In this document: positions 28,096 through 41,340 of the stretch, one piece after another
How positions within the stretch are numbered: the stretch's first letter is position 1
Layout: each line of letters opens with the position of its first letter
NCBI RefSeq assembly: GCF_027497215.1
Contig: NZ_CP114904.1
Location: forward strand, 4,610,001-4,674,000
Origin: Micromonospora sp. WMMD812
GTDB taxonomy: Bacteria > Actinomycetota > Actinomycetes > Mycobacteriales > Micromonosporaceae
Length of the DNA: 64,000 nucleotides
Direction of reading: 5' to 3'
Program-made: the position numbers and the translations under genes
The notes under the pieces: generated by a model
Told to the model about the DNA's origin: nothing
The model's input: the letters and a program-made list of their open reading frames with translations, nothing else
Database searches by the model: none

Positions 28096-28881
28096 TCATC
28101 TCCCGCCGGTTCCCCCGTACGTGTCTGCGAGGTGGTCGGCCCAGGTCCGGCTGCCCCGGGGCAGGGCATCGCTGACCAGCCCGCCGGCGCGCAGGGTATG
28201 TCCGAGCCGCCCCGGGAGGTGGACCGGCAGCAGCGGCCGGCGCGAGTGCCGAGCGGCCCGCCAGGCGCGTACCGCCTCGTCGAAGCGGAGCACCTCGGGC
28301 CCGCCGTACTCCTCGATGCCGCGCAGCGGCCCCGCGACCAGCCGGGCCGCGAGCCGGGCCGCGACCTCGCCCGGGTCGACCGGCTGGGCGAGGATCGACC
28401 GGTCACCGATCGTCGGGCCCAGCCGGCTCGCCGTGCTCAGCAGGTCGTCGAGGAACTGGTGAAACTGCGTGGCGCGCAGCACCGACCAGGGCACCGGACC
28501 GGCCGCGACGACCTGCTCGGCGGCGAGCTTGTGCCGGTAGTACCGGAACGGCACCTGGTCCACGCCGACGATGGAGATGTAGACCAGGTGCCGGACCCCC
28601 GCCTGCCCGGCGGCGACCACCAGCCGGCGGGTGCCCAGCACGTCGACCTGGTGCGTACGCCGCCCCGGGCGCGGCAACGACGCGAGGTGCAGGACGGCGT
28701 CGATCCCGTCCACCGCCTCGGCCAGCCCGGTCCCGGTGGCCAGGTCGACCACCGTCCACTCCACCACCGGATCGGTACGCGGCCGCCGGCTCGTCGCCCG
28801 CACGGTGAAGCCGTCATCGAGCAGCCGCGGCAGCACGGCGCGCCCAAGGTGACCTCCGGCCCCGGTGACCAGCACCCTCAT
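28096..28881 (-). CDS. NAD(P)-binding atypical SDR (NmrA/epimerase-like)
   Basis: 261 residues from ATG 28881 (AAGGAGGACGAG upstream). N-terminal Rossmann motif VLVTGAGGHLGRAVLPRL; later VLHLASLPRP, HLVYISIVGVDQVPFRYYRHK (Tyr/Lys-like pair), and SVLRATQFHQF. Resembles NmrA-like or epimerase-type proteins that bind NAD(P); the reaction is unknown. Confidence 0.85.
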   Translation of the reverse strand: MRVLVTGAGGHLGRAVLPRLLDDGFTVRATSRRPRTDPVVEWTVVDLATGTGLAEAVDGIDAVLHLASLPRPGRRTHQVDVLGTRRLVVAAGQAGVRHLVYISIVGVDQVPFRYYRHKLAAEQVVAAGPVPWSVLRATQFHQFLDDLLSTASRLGPTIGDRSILAQPVDPGEVAARLAARLVAGPLRGIEEYGGPEVLRFDEAVRAWRAARHSRRPLLPVHLPGRLGHTLRAGGLVSDALPRGSRTWADHLADTYGGTGGR

Positions 28882-29017
28882 CTCGTCCTCCTTCGTCGGC
28901 CTCGGCGGCCGGCACCGCTCGCGGGCCTCGTCGCCGCCGGGCACTGCCCCTGCGCCGCCATGACGAGACCGGCCCGCCCGAGGTGACGGCCTGTGCGGCA
29001 GATCATCGCGGCCGGCC

Positions 29018-29668
29018 TCACCGCAGCAGGTCCAGCACGGTCACCAGCGCGAAGAACGCGATCACCACCTCGCTGACCACCCAGGCGTGCCGGTTGGCCC
29101 GGTCCCGCAGTCGGGGCAGGGCGCTGGTCGCCCGCCGGCCGGCCAGCAGCAGGACCAGCAGGGGCAGGGCGAGCAGCGCGAGGGTCAGCAGCACGAACGG
29201 CAGCAGATGCCACCACGCGAGATCGTGCCGGGCGGCGCTGGCGCCGACGGCTGCCATCGTGAGGTCGTCCGTCGGCGAGGTCACGAGGAGGATCGCCCCG
29301 AACCGCGCGGCGTCGCCCGGCGTGGCGCGTTGGAGCCGGCGCATCCACCGCGGCGGCCCGGTCTCGTGCCGGCGCAGGTAGACGATCACCGCGAGGACGA
29401 CCAGCAGCGCCAGCACCGCCCAGTCGATCCGGCTCGCCGTCCGCTGCAACCGGCTGACGTGGGTCTCCGCGTCACCGGCGAGGCCTCGCAGCACCCGGGT
29501 GACGAGCCAGGTCACCGTCACCCCGGCGAGGACCACCGCACTCGTCCCGCCCAGGTAGGCGAGCGAGGTGGCGCGGGGCCGCTCGGCCGAGGCGAGCAGC
29601 ACCGCCGCGACCAGCTGCGTCCCGGCGACCATCACCACGGCCAGCGGCAGGATGGTCAGGAAGTTCAT
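29018..29668 (-). CDS. GAP-family membrane protein
   Basis: 216 residues with about six hydrophobic helices (ILPLAVVMVAGTQLVAAVLL; WAVLALLVVLAVIVYL; HLLPFVLLTLALLALPLLVLLLAG; VVSEVVIAFFALVTVLDLL). The pattern resembles the actinobacterial GAP/Sap family, implicated in glycopeptidolipid or sulfolipid export in mycobacteria. Role in this organism unknown. Family call is moderate. Confidence 0.65.
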   Translation of the reverse strand: MNFLTILPLAVVMVAGTQLVAAVLLASAERPRATSLAYLGGTSAVVLAGVTVTWLVTRVLRGLAGDAETHVSRLQRTASRIDWAVLALLVVLAVIVYLRRHETGPPRWMRRLQRATPGDAARFGAILLVTSPTDDLTMAAVGASAARHDLAWWHLLPFVLLTLALLALPLLVLLLAGRRATSALPRLRDRANRHAWVVSEVVIAFFALVTVLDLLR

Positions 29669-29729
29669 CGCCCGACCATCCTGTCCGGCCGCCGGCCGGT
29701 CCGGGGCCGGTTCGCCGATGACCCGGGGA

Positions 29730-31100
29730 TCAGCGCACGGCGGGGACCACCCGGCTGGCGAGGACGGCGCCGAGCAGGGCCAGGCCGGCGGCCACCGCCA
29801 GCGTCGTGAGGTAGCTGCCCGGGCCGGGCGCGGTCCCGGCCGCGAGCACCGCGCCGGTCAGCGCCAGCACGGTCGCCGCGAACAGCGAGTCCCCCAGTTG
29901 CAGCGACGAGCTGTTGCGGCCCTGCTCGCCGGGCGCGGACAACTCCAGGGTGAGCACCGACAGCGAGGGGTAGAGCAGCCCCATGCCCAGCCCGGCGACG
30001 GCCCAGCCGAGCACACCCACGGCGACCGGCACGCCGGGCGCGACGGCGAGCGCCACCGTGCCGATGCCGGCGGTGATGCAGGCCAGGCCGGCGCGCGGCA
30101 GACTGGCCCGGGAGGCCGGCGCCGGGATCCGGCCCTGTATCCAGGAGCCCGCCGACCAGGCGATCGCCCCGACCGTGAGGACCAGCCCCGCCGCGGTCGG
30201 TGTCAGGCCCCGTTCCCGGGAGAGCATCAGCGGGATGACGACCTCGGCGCCGACGAACGCCGCCGAGGCCAGCCCGCGCAGCCCGATCACCGTCGGCAGG
30301 CCGCGGGCCGCCCGGAGGAAGCCGGGCGGCAGCAGCCGGGGGGCGCACACCAGCAGGCCGGCGATCGCTACCGCGGTGAGCACCAGGGCGGTGGCGCCGC
30401 GCTGCTGTCCCCCGATGTGCAGCAGTGCCGCGCTCACCCCCGCCCCGCAGGCCCAGCCGATCCGCGCCGCCGCACCCGCCGGCGCGCCGGTCGCCGGGGT
30501 ACCGGCGATCGAGCGCAGCCCCGGGTGAATGAGCAGCACCGCCGGCACGGCCACCGCCGGCACCGCCAGGAACACCCACCGCCAGCCCAGGTGCTCGACG
30601 ATCAGGCCGGCCAGCGCCGGCCCGACCAGTGACGGTACGACCCACGCCGCGGCGAAGGCGGCGAAGATCCGCCGGTGCAGCTCCTCCGGGTACGCCTGGG
30701 CGACGATCACGTACAGGGCCACGGACAGCAGCCCCGAGCCGAAGCCCTGCACCACCCGGCCGACGACGAGGACCGCCATCACCGGCGCGGTCCCGGCGAC
30801 GACCAGCCCGACCACGAACCAGACCAGCCCCTGCCACATCGGCGACCGCGGTCCCCGGGCGTCGCACCAGATGCCGGAGAGCACCATGGCGAGCACGCCG
30901 GCGGCGAACGGGCCGCCGAACGCCAACCCGTACAGGGCGAACCCGTCCAGACTCCGGGCGACGGTCGGCATCGCCGTACCCACCGCGAGCGCCTCGAAGG
31001 CCAGCAGCGAGATCAACGCCACGCTGCCCACCGTCATCGCGCGCAGGCGGGGGGCGAAGAGCCCCGGTACGGGTGCCGCCGGAGCGACGGTGGCGGTCAC
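29730..31100 (-). CDS. MFS transporter, drug:H+ antiporter type
   Basis: 456 residues, 12-14 hydrophobic segments, with DHA-like features: MPTVARSLDG after helix 1, FVVGLVVAGTAPVMAVLVVGRVVQGFGSGLL in helices 3-4, and WVVPSLVGPALAGLIVEHLGWRWVF (motif C-like). Probably a multidrug or metabolite efflux pump at the membrane. Substrate unknown. It is not visibly coupled to a local regulator. Confidence 0.87.
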   Translation of the reverse strand: MTATVAPAAPVPGLFAPRLRAMTVGSVALISLLAFEALAVGTAMPTVARSLDGFALYGLAFGGPFAAGVLAMVLSGIWCDARGPRSPMWQGLVWFVVGLVVAGTAPVMAVLVVGRVVQGFGSGLLSVALYVIVAQAYPEELHRRIFAAFAAAWVVPSLVGPALAGLIVEHLGWRWVFLAVPAVAVPAVLLIHPGLRSIAGTPATGAPAGAAARIGWACGAGVSAALLHIGGQQRGATALVLTAVAIAGLLVCAPRLLPPGFLRAARGLPTVIGLRGLASAAFVGAEVVIPLMLSRERGLTPTAAGLVLTVGAIAWSAGSWIQGRIPAPASRASLPRAGLACITAGIGTVALAVAPGVPVAVGVLGWAVAGLGMGLLYPSLSVLTLELSAPGEQGRNSSSLQLGDSLFAATVLALTGAVLAAGTAPGPGSYLTTLAVAAGLALLGAVLASRVVPAVR

Positions 31101-31218
31101 CGCGGCCCACCCGACGGCGGGACCCGGAGCAGTTCGTTCGGCATGCGCCCAGCCTGCGACCTGAACCGGGGTTCAGGTCAACCCGGTTCCGGTGTCCGGT
31201 GGGGTGAGCCGGCTCTCG

Positions 31219-31479
31219 TCACGCGGTCTGCAGCGCCTCGCCCACTCCCTTGACCAGTCCCGAGAAGTGCTGGTCGGCCAGCAGGTGGCCGGCGGTTATC
31301 ACCAGCGCGATCGGCCACTCGATGACCTGGAACGCGGCGAGCACGCCGAGGCCCGCGTAGTAGGCGATCTTGTCGGCGGGTGGCACCGCCACCTCGCCCA
31401 GCATCGGCACCCGCACGCGCCGGCTGTAGACCTCCACCGTCTCGCGGGCTCCGTTGAGGTGTCGCGTCAGTGTGCTCAT
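31219..31479 (-). CDS. small membrane protein divergent from the P-type ATPase
   Basis: 86 residues from ATG 31479 with GGGGAGG upstream. N-terminal soluble part (MSTLTRHLNGARETVEVYSRR), one long hydrophobic stretch (KIAYYAGLGVLAAFQVIEWPIALVITAGHLL), short C-terminus. No family recognised. It is transcribed away from the giant P-type ATPase, so a shared control region (31480-31712) is possible. Confidence 0.62.
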   Translation of the reverse strand: MSTLTRHLNGARETVEVYSRRVRVPMLGEVAVPPADKIAYYAGLGVLAAFQVIEWPIALVITAGHLLADQHFSGLVKGVGEALQTA

Positions 31480-31712
31480 TGCGGCCTCCCCGTTGGCTGC
31501 TGACCTCCGCTGGCTCCTGACCTACGCCGCTTTCCACTGCCGACCCCGTCCATGCGCTGACGACGGCGGAAACTTCCCCTGCTCGGGGGGCATAACGGAC
31601 GGCACGCCGGGAAGGCGGGTCGCTGGACACGAGGCGTGGGAGGCGACATGGCGTACGACATGGCCAGCAGCACCGGGGAGCCGGGTCGGCGCCGGTCCGG
31701 CCGTACGCCTCG

Positions 31713-36332
<4,620 letters not shown>

Positions 36333-36426
36333 CCACCCCCGCCCCGACCCGCCCGGACCCCGCCCTGACCCCGCCCTGACCCCAGCCGGCCCCCCGCCCT
36401 GACCCCGCCCGGCTCCCGCACTGACC

Positions 36427-36490
36427 CCGTTGATCAAGAGCTTTGCGTCAGGGCTGAGCCGATTCCTGACACGAAGCTCGTGATCAACGG
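36427..36490. repeat. intergenic palindrome, GTTGATCAAGAG family, copy at 36 kb
   Basis: Arms beginning CCGTTGATCAAGAGCTTTGC pair with the complement of 36465-36490 at 23 of 26 positions. Located between the convergent ATPase and CBS genes, about 29 kb from the related copies near 4-7 kb. Confidence 0.85.
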
Positions 36491-36581
36491 GTGGGTGTCG
36501 CGCGGATCTGTCCGGGGGCGGTGGGCGGCACCGGCGGGTCGGGGCGCGCTGCTGGCGATCGGTGTGTGGGGGTGGTGCGGG

Positions 36582-37001
36582 TCAGGCGTGCTCGGAAATC
36601 GCCTCGATGAGGTCGCCGACCGGGCGCTCCGGCAGCGAACGGGCCACGTCGGCGACGGCCACGATGCCGACGAGCTGGTGCCCGTCGATGACCGGCAGTC
36701 GCCGTACCTTGTGCTGTCCCATGGTCCGCAGGATCTCGGCCGCGTCGTCGTCCGCGCCGATGGTCACCGCCTCGCCCTGGGCCAGCTCACCTGCCGTCAC
36801 GTTGCCCGGGTCACGGCCCTCGGCCAGCACCTTCACCACGATGTCGCGGTCGGTGAGCATTCCCTTGAGCCGGTTGTCGGAACCGCAGATCGGCAGCGAG
36901 CCGACCCCCAGCTCGGCCATCCGCCTGGCGGCGGCCCTGACGTCATCCTGTTCGCCGATGCAGGTGACGTCGTTCGTCATGATCTCGCGTGCGGTCGGCA
37001 T
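36582..37001 (-). CDS. two-CBS-domain protein, paralogue
   Basis: 139 residues from ATG 37001 (GAGGTG upstream). Two CBS domains (AREIMTNDVTCIGEQDDVRAAARRMAELGVGSLPIC...MLTDRDIVVKVL; then AVTIGADDDAAEILRTMGQHKVRRLPVI). Similar to the product of 25507-25932. Its start lies inside the 3' end of the phosphotransferase gene (59-bp same-strand overlap in another frame). Confidence 0.87.
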   Translation of the reverse strand: MPTAREIMTNDVTCIGEQDDVRAAARRMAELGVGSLPICGSDNRLKGMLTDRDIVVKVLAEGRDPGNVTAGELAQGEAVTIGADDDAAEILRTMGQHKVRRLPVIDGHQLVGIVAVADVARSLPERPVGDLIEAISEHA

Positions 37002-38067
37002 TGACGGGCACCTCACTTCCGGGGGTTGGTGACGGTTCTCCTACCCCGGCCCGCCCGGACCATGCGCCCGCATCGAGCGGCGCCCCGTCACGCCCCGTCG
37101 CCAGCCACTCCTCCAACTCGCGCACGTACTGCGGTGCCCACTTCGGGGTCCACCGCAGGAAGTAGACGCTCATCGACAGCGAGTGGACGGCGTGACCGAG
37201 CCGGACCCGGTCCTCCCAGTCGTCCGGCAACGCGCACACCTGGTGGTAGGCGTCGAGAAACGCGGCGCGCCCCTCCGGAAAGTCGCCGAAGACGTGCTCG
37301 TCGAGCTTGCCGAAATCGAGGAAGCGGTCCGCGTAGCGGCCGTGCTCGAAATCGAGCAGGCAGGCGATCCGTCCGTCGCGGAGGACGAGGTTCTGACGCC
37401 ACAGGTCACCGTGGACCAGCGACGGCCTGACATCCGGACGTGCGGCGTCGATGGCGTGGTGCAGCGCCGCGGACAGGCCGTCGCGCCCGACGGAGGTGAG
37501 ATCCTCCGGCGCCTCGGCCAGCTGGGAGTCGACGAGGGCGCGCAGAAACGTGCGGACGTCGGGATACCTCTCCGCGCCCAGCACGTCGCCGAACCAGGCG
37601 CCGGAGCAGGAGTGGACCCGGCCGACGAGCTGACCGAGGTCGGTGGCGAACCGCACGCGTCGGGTCGGGTCCATCGCCTCCCACGCCTCGTCGGCGGGCG
37701 TGCCGTCCTGGTACTCCTGCACCAGCAATGGTGCGTCGAGGGCGGTGCTCCGGGACAGGAAAGCCCGGAACCGCACCACGGGCACGCCACCCTCGGCGGC
37801 GCGCCGGGTGGCGGCGATCAGCCGCCGCGGGTGCTCCGGATCCATGTCGCGGATCGGCGTCTTGACCAGCAACGGGCCCTCGTCCGTGTCGGCGACCCAC
37901 TGCCTGCTGGTGTATCCCGCGTCGAGCCGGCGGATGTCCGCGACCCGGATGCCGGGGCAGGCCTCGACCAACGCACGACGGACGACGTCGAACCCGACCG
38001 TCTCGCCCGCCGCCACCCTGTCACCGGCGGGCGGGTCGCTCTGAAGCACCGCCAGGTCGTCACTCAC
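36943..38067 (-). CDS. aminoglycoside phosphotransferase-fold kinase
   Basis: 374 residues from GTG 38067. The kinase-like core shows LVHGDLWRQNLVLRDGRIACLLDFEHG, with the catalytic H-x-D-x4-N Brenner motif and the metal-binding Asp of DFE. The APH/ChoK fold includes resistance enzymes, choline kinases and macrolide kinases; this one has no specific match and should not be read as resistance. The C-terminal 35 residues are disordered-looking and overlap the CBS gene start, so the true end is somewhat uncertain. Confidence 0.8.
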   Translation of the reverse strand: MSDDLAVLQSDPPAGDRVAAGETVGFDVVRRALVEACPGIRVADIRRLDAGYTSRQWVADTDEGPLLVKTPIRDMDPEHPRRLIAATRRAAEGGVPVVRFRAFLSRSTALDAPLLVQEYQDGTPADEAWEAMDPTRRVRFATDLGQLVGRVHSCSGAWFGDVLGAERYPDVRTFLRALVDSQLAEAPEDLTSVGRDGLSAALHHAIDAARPDVRPSLVHGDLWRQNLVLRDGRIACLLDFEHGRYADRFLDFGKLDEHVFGDFPEGRAAFLDAYHQVCALPDDWEDRVRLGHAVHSLSMSVYFLRWTPKWAPQYVRELEEWLATGRDGAPLDAGAWSGRAGVGEPSPTPGSEVPVNADRTRDHDERRHLHRRTG

Positions 38068-38098
38068 AACGGGAAGTGTGGCAGGCAGCCGCAGGTTC

Positions 38099-38209
38099 CT
38101 AACAGCTCTGCCGCTTGCGCGCGTGGCTACGCCGGACGGTGGTGAGGAGCCCGGCCCAGAAGAGCACCTCGATCGCGACCAGCACCACGACAACTGCTGT
38201 CTCAATCAT
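38099..38209 (-). CDS. 36-residue membrane microprotein (putative)
   Basis: ATG 38209 with GGAG 8 nt upstream gives MIETAVVVVLVAIEVLFWAG followed by a basic tail (RRSHARKRQ). One transmembrane helix with a positively charged cytoplasmic end. No family known; assigned on ribosome site, start and composition only. Confidence 0.4.
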   Translation of the reverse strand: MIETAVVVVLVAIEVLFWAGLLTTVRRSHARKRQSC

Positions 38210-38300
38210 TGAACGCTCCGCAGTTCTCCGAACCCCCACTCTATCGCCGAATGCTGGAGCCGGGTCGTCAAGGCGCTCGATCAACGGCAGTCGTAGAGAC

Positions 38301-38858
38301 TCAGACGGCGAAACCCGCAGGCGCGCCTTCGCCGACGAGACCATCCACCGCTTCACGGAGGACGTCGGCGTGGCCGGTGTGGCGCGCGTACTCCTCGATC
38401 ATGTCCAGCAACATCGCGCGGACGGTGGGCGTGCGGCCGTCCGGCCAGGTGAAGGAGGCTGGTCCGTCGAGCCCGCGCTCCGTGATGACCTCGGCAACGA
38501 GCGTGCGCGAGCGGTCGACAGCGCCTCGCCACACCGCGTAGACATCGTCCGGAGAGTCCAGCGCCCCGGTGCGCCATTCCCAGTCAGGATCGGCATCGAA
38601 GTCCACAGCGTCCCACGGGGCTCCGTAGTCCTGTCCGGCGAGCTTGACAGCGAGCCAGTCTGCCTCGACCAGGGCCATGTGCTTGACGAGACCACCGAGC
38701 GTCATCGAACTGGCGGCCGCGGTTGCGCGCAGGCCCTTTTCGTCGAGCCCCGACGTCTTCCAGGCGAAGGTCCGCCGATTGCGATCGAGGACAGACAGCA
38801 GGGACTCGGCCTCGGTGGGAGCTGCCGACGGGGAAGCCTGAGGAGCCGTCTCGCTCAT
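38301..38858 (-). CDS. DinB-like (DUF664/mycothiol-transferase-type) protein
   Basis: 185 residues forming a predicted four-helix bundle. Metal-ligand pattern is consistent with the DinB superfamily: a His in LGGLVKHMALVEADWL and two in EEYARHTGHADVLRE. In actinobacteria these often act as mycothiol-dependent S-transferases. Substrate unknown. Confidence 0.82.
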   Translation of the reverse strand: MSETAPQASPSAAPTEAESLLSVLDRNRRTFAWKTSGLDEKGLRATAAASSMTLGGLVKHMALVEADWLAVKLAGQDYGAPWDAVDFDADPDWEWRTGALDSPDDVYAVWRGAVDRSRTLVAEVITERGLDGPASFTWPDGRTPTVRAMLLDMIEEYARHTGHADVLREAVDGLVGEGAPAGFAV

Positions 38859-38912
38859 GACCGGAGCATAGCCGGACCGCTCGTCCGTCGCTTACCGGCA
38901 GAAAATGGGGGG

Positions 38913-39463
38913 ATGGAATTCTTCTGCTACCACCGTGATCGGCCCGGCTCTGTGGTTCTGCGTGGAGACCTCCTGAATGAGCACTGGTCCTACATGGATC
39001 AGTACGCGACGGAGATGATCGCCCGTGGCCGACCCTTGCCAGTGACGGCGACACGCCCACCGGAAGCGTGCACATCCTCGACCTGCCGGATCCGGCCGCC
39101 GCCCGCACGTTTGCCTTCGACGAGCCCAACTACCAGGCGGGTGTGTACCGGGACGTCCTGCTGCGCCGGTGGCGCAACGTGTTGGGACGCACGATGTGGG
39201 ACTTCCCCGGTGGCCGGACCGGCGGCAAGCGGTACCTGGTGCTCGGCCTCAGCTCGGGGGAAGCCACCGATCTCGCCGTACCGCCCGACCGGGACGAGCT
39301 GATCGCGTACGGGCCGCTGCTGGCCGACAACGGCACCACCTGGCTGGGTACGGCGGTGCTGCTCAGGGCACCGAACGTGGACAGCGCACGGGCCGTCCTG
39401 AGCGCGGATCGGTACGCCGACGTCGAGGTCCACAACTGGCAGTTCGGTGGGCGGTCCTCCTGA
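38913..39463 (+). pseudogene. frameshifted YCII-like protein gene
   Basis: ATG 38913 opens MEFFCYHRDRPGSVVLRGDL and continues into EHWSYMDQYATEMIARG. After the GGCCGACCC at about 39029-39035 the homologous reading moves to another frame (from about 39060: VHILDLPDPAAARTFAFDEP...). Adding one base there restores a single 183-residue ORF of the YCII/EthD-like ferredoxin-fold type. Either a real 1-bp deletion or a sequencing error. Confidence 0.7.
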
Positions 39464-39515
39464 CCCGAGAACGCATTCGGCGACCACTCAAAACGTTCGA
39501 AAGTAGCGTGACTCC

Positions 39516-40722
39516 ATGGGCGTGGAGAGCTGGGCGGGTGAGCCGGCGAGGTACAAGCAGTCCGAGCGCGCCGGCTTCGTGGAACTGCTGTTCGATGTGG
39601 TATTCGTATACGCCTTGACCCGGCTCTCTCACCGGATGATCTCTGACCTCGACTGGCGAAGCGCCTATGAGACCTTGGTGTTGGGCCTGGCGCTGTGGTG
39701 GGTGTGGTACCGGCTGGTATGGGCGACCAACAGGTACGACTCCACCCGGCCACCGATCCAGTTGATGGTCATCGTCACCACGCTCGGCAGCCTGCTGATG
39801 GCCATCGCGATCCCTGGGGCCTTCGGCAAGGATGGCCTGTTCTTCGCGGGGGTCTACGTCGCGGTCCAGGTGATCCGTCCGTTTTGGATCCGTCTGGCCG
39901 AGGTAAGTAGAGAAGTACGCCGGAACAGCGCGCGGGTCCTCTTCTGGACCCTCATTTCCGCGGTGCCGTGGATCGCCGGCGCCTTCACGCAGAACGAGGC
40001 GCGCCTGGCCTTGTGGAGTCTGGCCGTCGCCGTGGACTACGGGGGCGGGCCTGCTCGACTACCCCACGCCGCGCCTCGGCCGGGCCGGATTCCGAACCCG
40101 CCGGATCCAGGAAGAACATCTCTCGGAGCGTTACCGGCAGGTCGTCATCATCGCGTTGGGCGAGACGATTCTGATCTCCGGACTCCAGATCGGCTCGTAC
40201 GGCGCGGAGCGGGAGCGAGTCGCGGCGCTGCTGGTGTCATTCGCCATCACGGTGCTGCTGTGGCAGATCTACTTCTACCGGGCGGGCGAGCTGCTGGTCG
40301 TCGCCATCGGGTCGGCACAATCGTCGGCGTACGTCGGCAGAGTCGCGGCATACGCGCACCTCATCATGGTGATCGGCATCGGCCTCAGCGCCCTCGGCGA
40401 CCAGATAACCATCTCGTATCCGCTCGGCCACACCAAGCTGGCCTGGGTCATGGTCATCCTCGGCGGTCCTGCGGTGTTCCTGCTCGGGCGGGCCCTGCTC
40501 GACTACGTAACCTTCAGCCGCGTCTCGTGGTCCCGACCAATCGGACTGCTGACGCTCGTCGCGTTGACACCCGTGGCGCTCCTGCTTCCCCCGATCCTGG
40601 TCGCCGTCGCGGCCACCGCCGTACTCACCGGAGTGGCCATTTCCAACGTGATCTCATGGCGACTGTTCCCGCGAGCACCCAAACCCGCAGCGCCGGGCGA
40701 AATATCCGCCCACTGGCCGTGA
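39516..40722 (+). pseudogene. ltrA: frameshifted low-temperature-requirement protein A gene
   Basis: The 5' part (MGVESWAGEPARYKQSERAG, helices through LALWSLAVAVDYGG) and the 3' part (LLDYPTPRLGRAGFRTRRIQ ... MGETILISGLQIG ... to 40722) are in different frames. The break is in the GGGGGCGGG at 40041-40049; removing one G joins them into a 401-residue LtrA-family multi-pass membrane protein. It is the second frameshift within 1.1 kb. Real pseudogene or assembly error cannot be told apart here. Confidence 0.75.
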
Positions 40723-40837
40723 TCGATACGCCGACGGCGGCTCTGCCGACGATCCGCCGACAGCCAGAGATGATCCCCGGGCCGGAGGGAAGGCGATCGA
40801 GGATGAAGACGGGCCGTGACCAGGCCAGATGGTGTGG

Positions 40838-40865
40838 TGGAGCCCAGGGGACTTGAACCCCTAAG
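40838..40865. repeat. distal attachment-site repeat of the integrative element
   Basis: 28 bp identical to 55524-55551, the 3' end of tRNA-Ala (T arm and acceptor; begins GTGGAGCCCAGGGGACTTGA). It is a tRNA fragment with no anticodon arm and marks the far end of the element. Confidence 0.9.
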
Positions 40866-41340
40866 CCGCGGGCCGGTGGCAGATCCATCGAAAGCGGACC
40901 CACCGACCCCCTGACCTCGGGCCCGCTCCTCGGTACCTCTCGACGTCTCGCATGCGTTGTCGCTGTTGGCTGTGCCGGATCTGTGCCCGATGATCTTCGG
41001 ACACCCTCCGGCGGCGATTGCCTGACTGCGCGGTACGCAGGTCGCGAGCCTCGGTCGGTTGGTCGAGGCTGTCGTGGTGCCATGGCTTGCTGTACCTGGA
41101 TGCTGTCCTGAGGCACGGCAGAGGGCCCTACAAACCCTTGGGCTGACCACAGTAGGCGGCCCGCCGTCGGACGTCTGTACGATCGGCCACTACCATCCGG
41201 GCCCCGACGACGACGACAAAGTCGCGCAAACCATGTACCTTCGTCGGGTTTAGGCCAGCGCCTCGCCGATGACACAGCTTGCGGAACCCGCCTGGCGTGT
41301 CGTCGGTGCGACCCCCGCCATGGCCCGAGAGGATGAGTAG
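40866..41340. other. element end without a confident gene
   Basis: 475 bp between the distal att repeat and the R-M-like gene. A short plus-strand ORF (41059-41253) exists but has no convincing ribosome site or family; I see no other supported feature. Confidence 0.5.

Noticed and set aside
36943..38067. Aminoglycoside resistance gene
   Set aside because: Only the general kinase fold motifs are visible; nothing points to a particular drug-modifying family.
40838..40865. A second tRNA-Ala gene
   Set aside because: Only the T arm and acceptor portion matches; no anticodon arm or D arm follows, so it is an att repeat.
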